5,033 bases of DNA from Candidatus Dependentiae bacterium (lineage in GTDB: Bacteria > Babelota > Babeliae > Babelales > UASB340): the NCBI GenBank assembly GCA_018897535.1, contig JAHIKO010000024.1, forward strand, positions 1 through 5,033. Direction: 5' to 3'. Positions 1 through 5,033 of the stretch are shown here, piece by piece (position 1 is the stretch's first letter; each line of letters opens with the position of its first letter). The notes beneath the pieces are model-generated. The model worked only from the letters and a program-made list of their open reading frames with translations. It made no database searches and was not told where the DNA came from. A program made the position numbers and the translations under genes.

Positions 1-2188
1 AAAAAATATTAATAAAAATAAATTAAAAGAATTTGCCGTTATAGGCAAAAAAATAAGAGATTTAATTTGTAACGCCAATTTGCCGCAAGATTTGGAAAAA
101 GAAATTTTGCAAAGCTATAAAGATATGCAAAAAAAATATGGTAAAACATGTTCAGTTGCAGTGCGATCATCTGCTACGGCAGAAGATTTGCCGGAAGCTT
201 CTTTTGCAGGACAGCAGGATACTTATTTAAATATTTCCGGTGAAAAAGAATTGCTAAATTCTTGTAAAAAATCTTTTGCATCTCTTTTTAATGATAGAGC
301 TATTTCATATAGAATTGATCACGGTTTTGATCATATGAGTGTTTATTTATCAATTGGTATACAGAAAATGGTTCGATCCGATATGGCTAGCGCGGGTGTT
401 GCTTTTACGCTTGATACGGAGTCCGGATTTAAAGATGTAATTTTTATAAATTCTTCATATGGCCTTGGTGAAAATGTCGTTCAAGGATCTATTAGTCCTG
501 ATGAATTTTATATTCATAAACCTACTCTTGAAAAAGGTTTTGCACCAATTTTAAAAAAGAGATTAGGTTCTAAAAATAAAAAATTGATTTATTCAGGAAA
601 TTTAAATAAACCGGTAAAAAATATTTTAGTTAAAGAAAAAGATAGATTAAAATTTTCACTAATTGATAGTGAAATTTTAGATATAGCTAAACAGTGTTTA
701 ATTATAGAAGAACACTATTCTAAATTAAAAAGTAAATGGGTTCCCATGGATATTGAATGGGCAAAAGATGGATTTGATAATAAAATTTATATAGTTCAAG
801 CAAGACCTGAAACCGTACATTCTTTAAAGCAAGATCAAAATTTTACGCAAGAATATATTCTTGATACAAAAAATAAAAATAAAATTTTAGTTACCGGTAA
901 AAGCGTTGGAAGAAAAATAGCCACAGGTAAAGTTCGTGTAATTTCAAGTGCAAAAAATATGCATCAAGTTTTACCAAATGAAATTTTAGTTACCGATATG
1001 ACGGATCCTGATTGGGAGCCAATAATGAAGCGAGCTGCCGGAATTATTACAAATCGAGGCGGTCGAACTTGTCATGCTGCAATTGTAAGTAGAGAAATAG
1101 GTATTCCTGCTATTGTAGGTGCTATTGGATCTACAAATAAATTAAAAACAGGCGATATTGTTACTATGGATTGCAGTAGTGGGGATATTGGATATGTTTA
1201 TTCAGGAAAAATTAATTTTAAAATAGAAAAAATAGAACTTAAAAAAATACCAAAATTAAAAACAGAAATATTTACAAATGTTGGTGATCCGGATGAGGCA
1301 TTTAATTTTTCTAAATTACCGGTACAAGGAGTTGGACTTGCCAGACTTGAGTTTATAATTAATAACACTATAAAAATTCATCCATGCGCACTTGTTGAAC
1401 CGGAAAAAGTTTTATTAAAAAACGATAAAAATTTAATAAATAAATTAACTTTTGGATATAAAGATAAAAAGGAATATTTTATAGATAAATTGGCTCAAGA
1501 AGCCGGAACCATTGTTGCTGCATTTTATCCAAAACCTGTGATAGTAAGACTTTCAGATTTTAAGAGCAATGAGTATAAACAACTTATTGCAGGTAAATAT
1601 TTTGAGCCTGTTGAAGAAAATCCAATGTTTGGATTTAGAGGTGCTTCAAGATATTATAGCGAAAAATATAGACATGCATTCAGGCTTGAATGTTTAGCTA
1701 TGAAAAAAATTAGAGAAATCATGGGGCTTGATAATTTAATTATTATGATTCCATTTGTTCGAACTGTAAAAGAAGCCGAATTGGTTTTGGCTGAAATGAA
1801 AAAACATGGGCTTGAACGTGGTAAAAATGGCTTACAAATTTATATGATGTGTGAAATTCCATCGAATGTGATATTAATTGAAAAATTCAGTAAATATTTT
1901 GATGGTTTTTCTATTGGTTCCAACGATTTAACACAAACAACTTTGGCAGTGGATAGAGACTCTGAATTGGTAGCAGATATTTTTGATGAACGTAATGAAG
2001 CTGTAAAGGAAATGATGTCTATGGCTATTTCAGGAGCTAAAAAGAATGATGTAAAAATTGGAATATGCGGGCAAGCTCCATCCGATTATCCTGAAATAAC
2101 GGAATTTTTGATTAAAGAAGGCATAGATTCAATTTCTTTAAATCCGGATACGGTGATGAAGGAAATTATTTTGATTTCAAAAAGATAG
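1..2188 (+). CDS. ppsA: Phosphoenolpyruvate synthase, 5'-truncated by window edge
   Basis: PEP synthase (pyruvate, water dikinase) converts ATP, pyruvate and water to PEP, AMP and phosphate in the cytoplasm, feeding gluconeogenesis. The frame is open to the left edge from base 2, so the TTG at 80 is internal. By comparison with remembered E. coli PpsA (792 aa), about 73 N-terminal residues are missing and 728 codons are present. Visible in order: the ATP-grasp nucleotide-binding domain with RSSATAED (164-187) and PMDIEWAKDG...QARPETV (743-817); the swivelling phosphohistidine domain with GGRTCHAAI, catalytic His codon 1073-1075; and the C-terminal PEP/pyruvate TIM barrel with RLSDFKSNEY, IMIPFVRTV, MCEIPSN, SIGSNDLTQ and GICGQ, catalytic Cys codon 2066-2068. 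The Thr two residues before the His, the residue phosphorylated by the PpsR regulator in E. coli, is kept. The loop before PMDIEW is about six residues longer than in E. coli. No frameshift is seen. The gene converges on the ankyrin gene. Confidence 0.97.
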   Translation, partial: KNINKNKLKEFAVIGKKIRDLICNANLPQDLEKEILQSYKDMQKKYGKTCSVAVRSSATAEDLPEASFAGQQDTYLNISGEKELLNSCKKSFASLFNDRAISYRIDHGFDHMSVYLSIGIQKMVRSDMASAGVAFTLDTESGFKDVIFINSSYGLGENVVQGSISPDEFYIHKPTLEKGFAPILKKRLGSKNKKLIYSGNLNKPVKNILVKEKDRLKFSLIDSEILDIAKQCLIIEEHYSKLKSKWVPMDIEWAKDGFDNKIYIVQARPETVHSLKQDQNFTQEYILDTKNKNKILVTGKSVGRKIATGKVRVISSAKNMHQVLPNEILVTDMTDPDWEPIMKRAAGIITNRGGRTCHAAIVSREIGIPAIVGAIGSTNKLKTGDIVTMDCSSGDIGYVYSGKINFKIEKIELKKIPKLKTEIFTNVGDPDEAFNFSKLPVQGVGLARLEFIINNTIKIHPCALVEPEKVLLKNDKNLINKLTFGYKDKKEYFIDKLAQEAGTIVAAFYPKPVIVRLSDFKSNEYKQLIAGKYFEPVEENPMFGFRGASRYYSEKYRHAFRLECLAMKKIREIMGLDNLIIMIPFVRTVKEAELVLAEMKKHGLERGKNGLQIYMMCEIPSNVILIEKFSKYFDGFSIGSNDLTQTTLAVDRDSELVADIFDERNEAVKEMMSMAISGAKKNDVKIGICGQAPSDYPEITEFLIKEGIDSISLNPDTVMKEIILISKR

Positions 2189-2223
2189 AGAAATTATATT
2201 TTATTCCTCTATCTTTTTGAAAT
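2174..2223. terminator. Probable bidirectional intrinsic terminator between convergent genes
   Basis: A perfect 17-bp inverted repeat: arm 2174-2190 (ATTTCAAAAAGATAGAG) and arm 2207-2223 (its exact reverse complement), with a 16-nt A+T-rich loop. On either strand the core GATAGAG/CTCTATC is followed by five T, so the arrangement works in both directions. The left arm contains the last codons and the TAG stop (2186-2188) of ppsA. The right arm ends 13 nt past the stop codon of the ankyrin gene. Position between two converging genes supports a shared terminator. The stem is A+T-rich and the T tracts are short, so strength is uncertain. Confidence 0.8.
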
Positions 2224-2236
2224 ATTTTATAAGTGT

Positions 2237-2734
2237 TTATTTCTTCAATAATAGTTCCATTACTTTTATGTAGTCTACCAAAGTAGCTGTTGCCCAGCTA
2301 TTTGCATTTTTTTCTACTAAAGACTTGAGCTTTTGTAAATCATTTAGAGTAGTTTCTTTATTAGAAATATATTTATATTCATCAAATATTGATGTTATTT
2401 GTTTTTCGAAATCAGTTCCGGCAGATAATTGTTCTATTTCGCTCATTACTATGTCTAGAGCTGTTTGATTTTTGCTATTCTCAAGACTAATATCGGCACC
2501 CATTTCTATTAAATAACTTACGATTTCTGGTTCACCCTTATAAACAGCAAACATTAAAACTGTTGATTTTTGTTTGTCTGTTGCATTTAACTCACTACTA
2601 TTTTCAGCTATTATTTTTTTTACACTATCAAGATTACCATCATTTATTGCTTGCATAAGATTGGAAGAAAAAGAAAAACATTGTGTCGTGATACCCAAAA
2701 TGATAATCATAATGTTTATTATTTTTTTAAACAT
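2237..2734 (-). CDS. Small secreted ankyrin-repeat protein
   Basis: A 165-aa protein with an N-terminal signal peptide: Lys at 3-4, a hydrophobic stretch at about 5-20, and likely cleavage in the CFSFS region near residues 21-24. Residues about 25-57 and 58-90 read as two ankyrin repeats, the second the clearest (TVLMFAVYKGEPEIVSYLIEMGADI), followed by a capping helix starting QTALDIV. Ankyrin repeats bind other proteins; the partner is unknown. The C-terminal part (about 100-165) is helical and charged with no recognised domain. The ATG start is supported by GGAG (2740-2743, minus strand) 5 nt upstream. The protein should be in the periplasm or outside the cell, unlike most bacterial ankyrin proteins delivered as large effectors. 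It is the last of three tandem minus-strand genes for exported proteins, 163 bp or more beyond the previous gene, with its own possible promoter. The ankyrin call is firm; the biological role is not known. Confidence 0.88.
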   Translation of the reverse strand: MFKKIINIMIIILGITTQCFSFSSNLMQAINDGNLDSVKKIIAENSSELNATDKQKSTVLMFAVYKGEPEIVSYLIEMGADISLENSKNQTALDIVMSEIEQLSAGTDFEKQITSIFDEYKYISNKETTLNDLQKLKSLVEKNANSWATATLVDYIKVMELLLKK

Positions 2735-2783
2735 AAATACTCCAATTATTAAATATAAAATATAATATACACTTTAATACAAG

Positions 2784-2797
2784 TAGAAACGTTTCTA
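2784..2797. promoter_or_regulatory. Operator-like palindrome in the ankyrin gene leader
   Basis: TAGAAACGTTTCTA is a perfect 14-bp palindrome, and pairing continues imperfectly out to 2776-2805 (12 Watson-Crick pairs plus one G-T among 15 positions per side). It lies 50 bp upstream of the ankyrin ATG and just downstream of the possible promoter. The central AAACGTTT resembles the centre of LacI/PurR-family operators (established knowledge). No T tract follows on either strand, which argues against a terminator. Binding by any regulator is inference. Confidence 0.45.
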
Positions 2798-2808
2798 TTA
2801 CTATTTTT

Positions 2809-2838
2809 AGTGTAATAAATTACAATTTGAAAAGTCAA
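2809..2838 (-). promoter_or_regulatory. Possible promoter for the ankyrin gene
   Basis: On the minus strand TTGACT (2838-2833) is followed after 18 nt by TACACT (2814-2809), matching the sigma-70 -35 box at five of six positions and the -10 box at four of six. Transcription would start around 2802, inside or next to the palindrome at 2784-2797. In sequence this rich in A+T such matches are common, so confidence is limited. Confidence 0.35.
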
Positions 2839-2866
2839 TATTTTTTTAAAATAATAAAAATATTGA
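2835..2866 (-). terminator. Weak hairpin downstream of the 144-aa gene, possible terminator
   Basis: An 11-bp perfect inverted repeat, TCAATATTTTT at 2835-2845 and its complement at 2856-2866, encloses a 10-nt loop, 31 nt past the stop of the upstream minus-strand gene. On the minus strand it is followed by CTTTTC. The stem has only two G-C pairs, so it may be incidental to the base composition. It overlaps the proposed -35 box of the ankyrin gene. Confidence 0.3.
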
Positions 2867-2897
2867 AAAAAATTATAAAAATAAGATGTAATTGTTT

Positions 2898-3332
2898 TTA
2901 CATTTTTAACATTTCAGGATCTTGTTTAAGATAATAGCATATGTTGTTTTTGCCTTGTTCATGATCAGGTCTTTTGGAGGGACAAGTTTGTGAAGAACAG
3001 TCGTAAGTTCTTATATAAATTGTTACAGTTTTACCGTCCGGAAAATTAATATCTTTGCTTAATACAATATTATCAGTTTTTTCGCTTAAAGCCTTTCCTC
3101 TGGTTAAATTTGAATCTTGGGCAGTGGCTTTTATTGTAAAGTTGCTTGGCATATTATTAAATGTGTGGGCATCACCGTTGTTATTTAAAATACATTCGCC
3201 CTTTCCTGTATTTTGCTCAAATATGTCTATATCCCAAGCGGTATTTGTTTCATTTATAACTTTAATTGTTATTTCTGCATTACAATAACTATAAAAGATA
3301 GAAAATAATATAATTAAATAGATATTCTTCAT
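2898..3332 (-). CDS. Unrecognised small secreted protein with four cysteines
   Basis: A 144-aa protein I cannot assign to a family. It begins with a signal peptide (MKN, then hydrophobic residues 4-16, likely cut after CNA at 19). The mature part alternates polar and hydrophobic residues as in beta strands (EITIKVINET, NFTIKATAQD, KTVTIYIRTY), suggesting a small beta-sandwich-like domain. Mature Cys residues at 47, 112, 117 and 132 could form two disulfides, fitting an oxidising compartment. The chosen start is ATG at 3332 with a GGGGG ribosome site 5 nt upstream; a TTG at 3344 in frame would add four residues but would place the ribosome site inside the gene. Cys17 lies within the signal peptide and lacks a proper lipobox, so I do not call a lipoprotein. 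It lies 87 bp beyond the 106-aa gene, and the two have a similar layout. Confidence 0.8.
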   Translation of the reverse strand: MKNIYLIILFSIFYSYCNAEITIKVINETNTAWDIDIFEQNTGKGECILNNNGDAHTFNNMPSNFTIKATAQDSNLTRGKALSEKTDNIVLSKDINFPDGKTVTIYIRTYDCSSQTCPSKRPDHEQGKNNICYYLKQDPEMLKM

Positions 3333-3337
3333 AACAT

Positions 3338-3342
3338 CCCCC
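3338..3342 (-). promoter_or_regulatory. Ribosome binding site that decides the start of the 144-aa gene
   Basis: Five consecutive G on the minus strand lie 5 nt before the ATG at 3332. This is a rare G run in an A+T-rich region and is well placed as a Shine-Dalgarno element. It rules against the in-frame TTG at 3344, which it would overlap. Confidence 0.65.
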
Positions 3343-3378
3343 AAAAATCCCTAAGAACACTAAAATTACACTTAACTA

Positions 3379-3407
3379 AATATAATTTTAGATTAATTTA
3401 TGTTTAA
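3379..3407 (-). promoter_or_regulatory. Possible promoter for the 144-aa gene
   Basis: Minus strand TTAAAC (3407-3402), a 17-nt spacer, then TATATT (3384-3379). The -10 box matches at five of six positions but the -35 box at only three. The gene might instead be read through from the 106-aa gene upstream, since no convincing terminator lies between them. Confidence 0.25.
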
Positions 3408-3419
3408 AATTCAAGCTTT

Positions 3420-3740
3420 TTATTTAATCTCTAACTTATCGCCTATTTTAGATATGGAAAAAATCCTTGCTCCGGTTATTTTACTTTCAAATTTTACTTC
3501 TAGGGCATCACTTTTTGCTGTAATTGTTAATGTTGCCGGGTTCATAAGTGTAGTTTCAAATCCATTTAATCCTAAATTTTGAAAGTTAAAATCACCAATT
3601 GTTCTTGGAATTCCATCAACTTCAACTTTTATAACAACCGGTGATTGTAAATTCGGATCTTTTTGTACTGTGATTGTGAATGAATAAATTTGAGCTAAAC
3701 TTAAAAAAGTAAAAAAAATAGCTAAAAATAGCTTTTTCAT
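3420..3740 (-). CDS. Unrecognised small secreted protein, probably beta-rich
   Basis: A 106-aa protein with no family I recognise. Residues 1-20 form a clear signal peptide (MKK, hydrophobic 4-15, likely cut after IYS at 20). The mature part of about 86 residues has no Cys and shows repeated short beta-like stretches (FTITVQKD, VVIKVEVDG, LTITAKSDA, LEVKFESK, IFSISKIG), consistent with one small beta domain in the periplasm or outside the cell. The ATG start is firmly supported by AAGGAGA (3747-3753, minus strand) 6 nt upstream. It is first of the three minus-strand exported-protein genes and diverges from the ATP synthase operon. Its middle segment (MNPATLTITAKSDAL) resembles the matching part of the next gene (MPSNFTIKATAQDSNL), so the two may be distant relatives. 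Function is unknown. Confidence 0.8.
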   Translation of the reverse strand: MKKLFLAIFFTFLSLAQIYSFTITVQKDPNLQSPVVIKVEVDGIPRTIGDFNFQNLGLNGFETTLMNPATLTITAKSDALEVKFESKITGARIFSISKIGDKLEIK

Positions 3741-3866
3741 TAATATTCTCCTTAAATTTTAAATTTTTATTTTAATTTTATATAAATCTAATTTGATATA
3801 AGTTAAATTATAATAACCGATAGAATCAATATTTTGTTTATATATATAGTTTACTTTGGAATTTAT
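3741..3866. promoter_or_regulatory. Divergent intergenic region with likely promoters for both sides
   Basis: This 126-bp stretch, almost entirely A and T, separates the divergent secreted-protein gene and ATP synthase operon, so promoters for both should lie here. ATTATAAT (3807-3814) is self-complementary and gives a perfect TATAAT on each strand. Neither has a good -35 box at 16-18 nt. For the minus strand, TTAACT (3806-3801), 18 nt and TATAAA (3782-3777) is an alternative. Exact promoter positions cannot be settled from sequence alone. Confidence 0.4.
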
Positions 3867-4145
3867 ATGTTTTTTTTAATAGCTAAATCAGTTCTTGTTG
3901 GGGTTTTATTTGGTGTCTTATACGCTTTTTTATTTTTTAATAAGCTTTATAAATTTTTTTTTGGATCAGTAGGCAAAAATATTATTAAATATAGTATAAA
4001 TACAGCATTAAATTTTATACTTTTAATCTCTATTTTTGTTTTACTTTACTTTGTATTTAAAATTAATTTAATAATTACAGTGCTTTCTTTTAATATTTCG
4101 TTTTGGGTTATAATTTTATATAGACTTAAAAGTTATAAAAAATAG
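3867..4145 (+). CDS. atpI: Small membrane protein at head of ATP synthase operon, probably AtpI-like
   Basis: A 92-aa, strongly hydrophobic protein with three likely membrane helices at about 5-24, 46-63 and 66-85 and a basic tail (YRLKSYKK). It lies 9 bp before atpB in the same orientation, the usual place of the ATP synthase subunit I gene. AtpI is a non-essential accessory protein linked to assembly of the c-ring or to magnesium/ion handling (established knowledge, roles debated). The assignment rests mainly on position, size and hydrophobicity; I see no diagnostic motif, and length is a little short for AtpI (often 100-130 aa with up to four helices). The start chosen is ATG 3867, with a weak GGA 6 nt upstream. 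An in-frame TTG at 3834 would add 11 residues but has no ribosome site. The N-ATPase subunit AtpR also precedes atpB, but no membrane-embedded Arg is visible in the middle helix. Confidence 0.6.
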   Translation: MFFLIAKSVLVGVLFGVLYAFLFFNKLYKFFFGSVGKNIIKYSINTALNFILLISIFVLLYFVFKINLIITVLSFNISFWVIILYRLKSYKK

Positions 4146-4154
4146 GTTAAATAA

Positions 4155-4991
4155 ATGAATGTATCTATTTTTGATGAAAATGTTATAAAACCGTTCGAGT
4201 CTTTAGGACTTGGTAGTAAATTTTTTCATATTAATATAAGAACATTAATATACACCTGGGTAGCTATGGCAATAATTTTTTTATTAGTTTTTATAGCTAG
4301 AATTTTTATGAAAAAAAATTTAAACCCGGTATCTTTGGTTGTGCAAGAGTTTGTTGGATTTTTTGATAATCTTTGTAAAGAATCATTTGGTTCTGTTTTT
4401 AAATATGAATATTTTGCATTTACTTCATCCATATTCTTTTTTACTTTATTTGGATGTTTGGTTGGATTATTACCGTTTTTTGATGAAACAACAAAAGATA
4501 TAAATACGGCTTTTGCTATTGGCACAATGGGTTTTTTGTATGTTCAGTATCAAAAAATAAAGGTATTGGGATTAAAACATTTTTTAAAGGAATTTATTGA
4601 ACCTATTTTTATCATGTTACCCCTAAATATTATTGGAGAATTGGCTAAAGTTGCCTCCATGTCATTTCGATTGTTTGGAAATATTTTGGGTGGATCTATA
4701 ATTTTTTTGATAGCCATAAATTCTTTATCAAAATATAAAGAATTTTTTATAGTATTTTCTTTGGTAAGTTTGATTTTATATTTTACTTTTAATTATTTTA
4801 TTGATTTAAAAAAGTATAAAATTGTTAATTTGGTACTGCAATCCTGTTTAGTCGCAGTATTTTTTTTAGCAGGAGCACAAATATTTTTCGGAATATTTGA
4901 AGCTTTTGTGCAATCATTTGTTATTACAATGCTGACAATTACCTATCTTGCTGTTGCTATAAACGAAAATGAAAGTGAGGTAAAGGTATGA
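4155..4991 (+). CDS. atpB: F-type ATP synthase Fo subunit a
   Basis: A 278-aa membrane protein forming the stator part of the Fo motor, with half-channels that pass ions to the rotating c-ring. Family landmarks are clear: an LPFFDETTKDINTAFA segment (106-121) matching the usual LP..DIN..A region, then EP...PLNIIGELAK followed by SFRLFGN, with the essential stator Arg at 172 (Arg210 in E. coli), and the last helix QSFVITMLTITYLAVA (253-268). Five or six membrane helices are visible. The positions equivalent to E. coli Glu219 and His245 appear to be Ser181 and Gly246, with a Glu at 249 instead. There is no sign of a sodium-specific signature that I can judge. The start is ATG 4155, preceded by AGG at 4144-4146 that overlaps the stop of the upstream gene. 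The 3' end overlaps atpE by four bases. Confidence 0.97.
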   Translation: MNVSIFDENVIKPFESLGLGSKFFHINIRTLIYTWVAMAIIFLLVFIARIFMKKNLNPVSLVVQEFVGFFDNLCKESFGSVFKYEYFAFTSSIFFFTLFGCLVGLLPFFDETTKDINTAFAIGTMGFLYVQYQKIKVLGLKHFLKEFIEPIFIMLPLNIIGELAKVASMSFRLFGNILGGSIIFLIAINSLSKYKEFFIVFSLVSLILYFTFNYFIDLKKYKIVNLVLQSCLVAVFFLAGAQIFFGIFEAFVQSFVITMLTITYLAVAINENESEVKV

Positions 4992-5033
4992 TTTCCCCTC
5001 AAAGTTTACATTATATGGCTGTTGGGCTTGCTG
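4988..5033 (+). CDS. atpE: F-type ATP synthase Fo subunit c, 3'-truncated by window edge
   Basis: Only the first 15 codons are present, reading MISPQSLHYMAVGLA, which is typical of the start of subunit c, the proteolipid that builds the rotating c-ring in the membrane. The next position in most c subunits begins a glycine-rich helix, lying outside the window, and the ion-binding acidic residue is also not seen. The ATG overlaps the atpB stop as ATGA (4988-4991), and GAGG at 4977-4980, 7 nt upstream, is a good ribosome site inside atpB. This suggests translational coupling, with atpE still able to recruit its own ribosomes as expected for a subunit needed in many copies. The order I-a-c is that of common atp operons. 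Confidence 0.88.
   Translation, partial: MISPQSLHYMAVGLA

Noticed and set aside
80..82. TTG at 80 as the start of ppsA
   Set aside because: The frame stays open to the window edge and the upstream codons align with PEP synthase (IRDLI against IRQWI in E. coli), so the gene begins before the window.
2574..2765. Plus-strand open frame of 63 codons opposite the start of the ankyrin gene
   Set aside because: It is antisense to a gene with a clear domain and ribosome site, and its hydrophobic look follows from the opposite strand composition.
3055..3288. Plus-strand open frame of 77 codons inside the 144-aa gene
   Set aside because: It lies antisense to a better supported gene with a signal peptide and ribosome site; its hydrophobic translation has no ribosome site or recognisable motif.
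3270..3332. Lipoprotein signal in the 144-aa protein because of Cys17
   Set aside because: The residues before the Cys (FYSY) do not fit a lipobox, and a better signal peptidase I site (CNA) follows directly.
3360..3391. Inverted repeat (9-bp arms, 14-nt loop) between the 106-aa and 144-aa genes as a terminator
   Set aside because: The stem is almost all A-T, no T tract follows on the minus strand, and it would overlap the possible -10 box; such repeats are expected by chance here.
3400..3582. Plus-strand open frame of 60 codons opposite the end of the 106-aa gene
   Set aside because: It is antisense to a gene with a strong ribosome site and signal peptide, and has no features of its own.
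3834..3866. TTG start at 3834 for the AtpI-like gene
   Set aside because: There is no ribosome site before it, while ATG 3867 has a weak GGA at suitable distance and gives a normal first membrane helix.
4226..4525. Minus-strand open frame of 99 codons inside atpB
   Set aside because: It lies wholly within a firmly identified conserved gene on the other strand.
3867..5033. Sodium-type N-ATPase operon (atpR-atpB-atpE order)
   Set aside because: No other N-ATPase marker such as atpD/atpC/atpQ precedes these genes, no membrane Arg typical of AtpR is seen, and the common I-a-c order explains the data.

Overview
This is a very A+T-rich window (well over two thirds A+T by eye) from a bacterium with Gram-negative-type export signals. 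The mix of a full-length PEP synthase, a secreted ankyrin-repeat protein, small exported proteins of unknown function and an F-type ATP synthase operon, all at low GC, suggests a reduced, host-associated lineage. Candidatus Dependentiae (TM6) is my best guess, from the style of the AtpB N-terminus and the gene mix. This is inference only; nothing in the window proves the taxon.

Layout. (1) Positions 1-2188, plus strand: phosphoenolpyruvate synthase (ppsA), missing about 73 N-terminal residues at the window edge and otherwise intact. (2) Positions 2174-2223: a perfect 17-bp inverted repeat that includes the ppsA stop codon. It sits between two convergent genes and probably terminates both. (3) Positions 2237-3740, minus strand: three small genes in a row (106, 144 and 165 aa in transcription order), each starting with a Sec-type signal peptide. 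Two are unrecognised, probably beta-rich secreted proteins; the third carries about two ankyrin repeats. A 14-bp perfect palindrome with a CG centre lies in the leader of the ankyrin gene. (4) Positions 3741-3866: a short A+T-rich divergent intergenic region. (5) Positions 3867 to the end, plus strand: the beginning of an ATP synthase operon, with a small three-helix membrane protein (probably AtpI-like), atpB (Fo subunit a) and the first 15 codons of atpE (Fo subunit c). atpB and atpE overlap by ATGA.

Functionally, the ATP synthase genes form one membrane-energy operon. ppsA supplies PEP from pyruvate at the cost of ATP. The exported-protein cluster between them looks like an unrelated accessory insert, perhaps periplasmic or host-facing. 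I found no RNA genes, CRISPR arrays, transposons or integration sites, and no clearly new multi-gene system. The most interesting points are the operator-like palindrome, the altered proton-path residues in AtpB, and the pair of similarly built secreted proteins.
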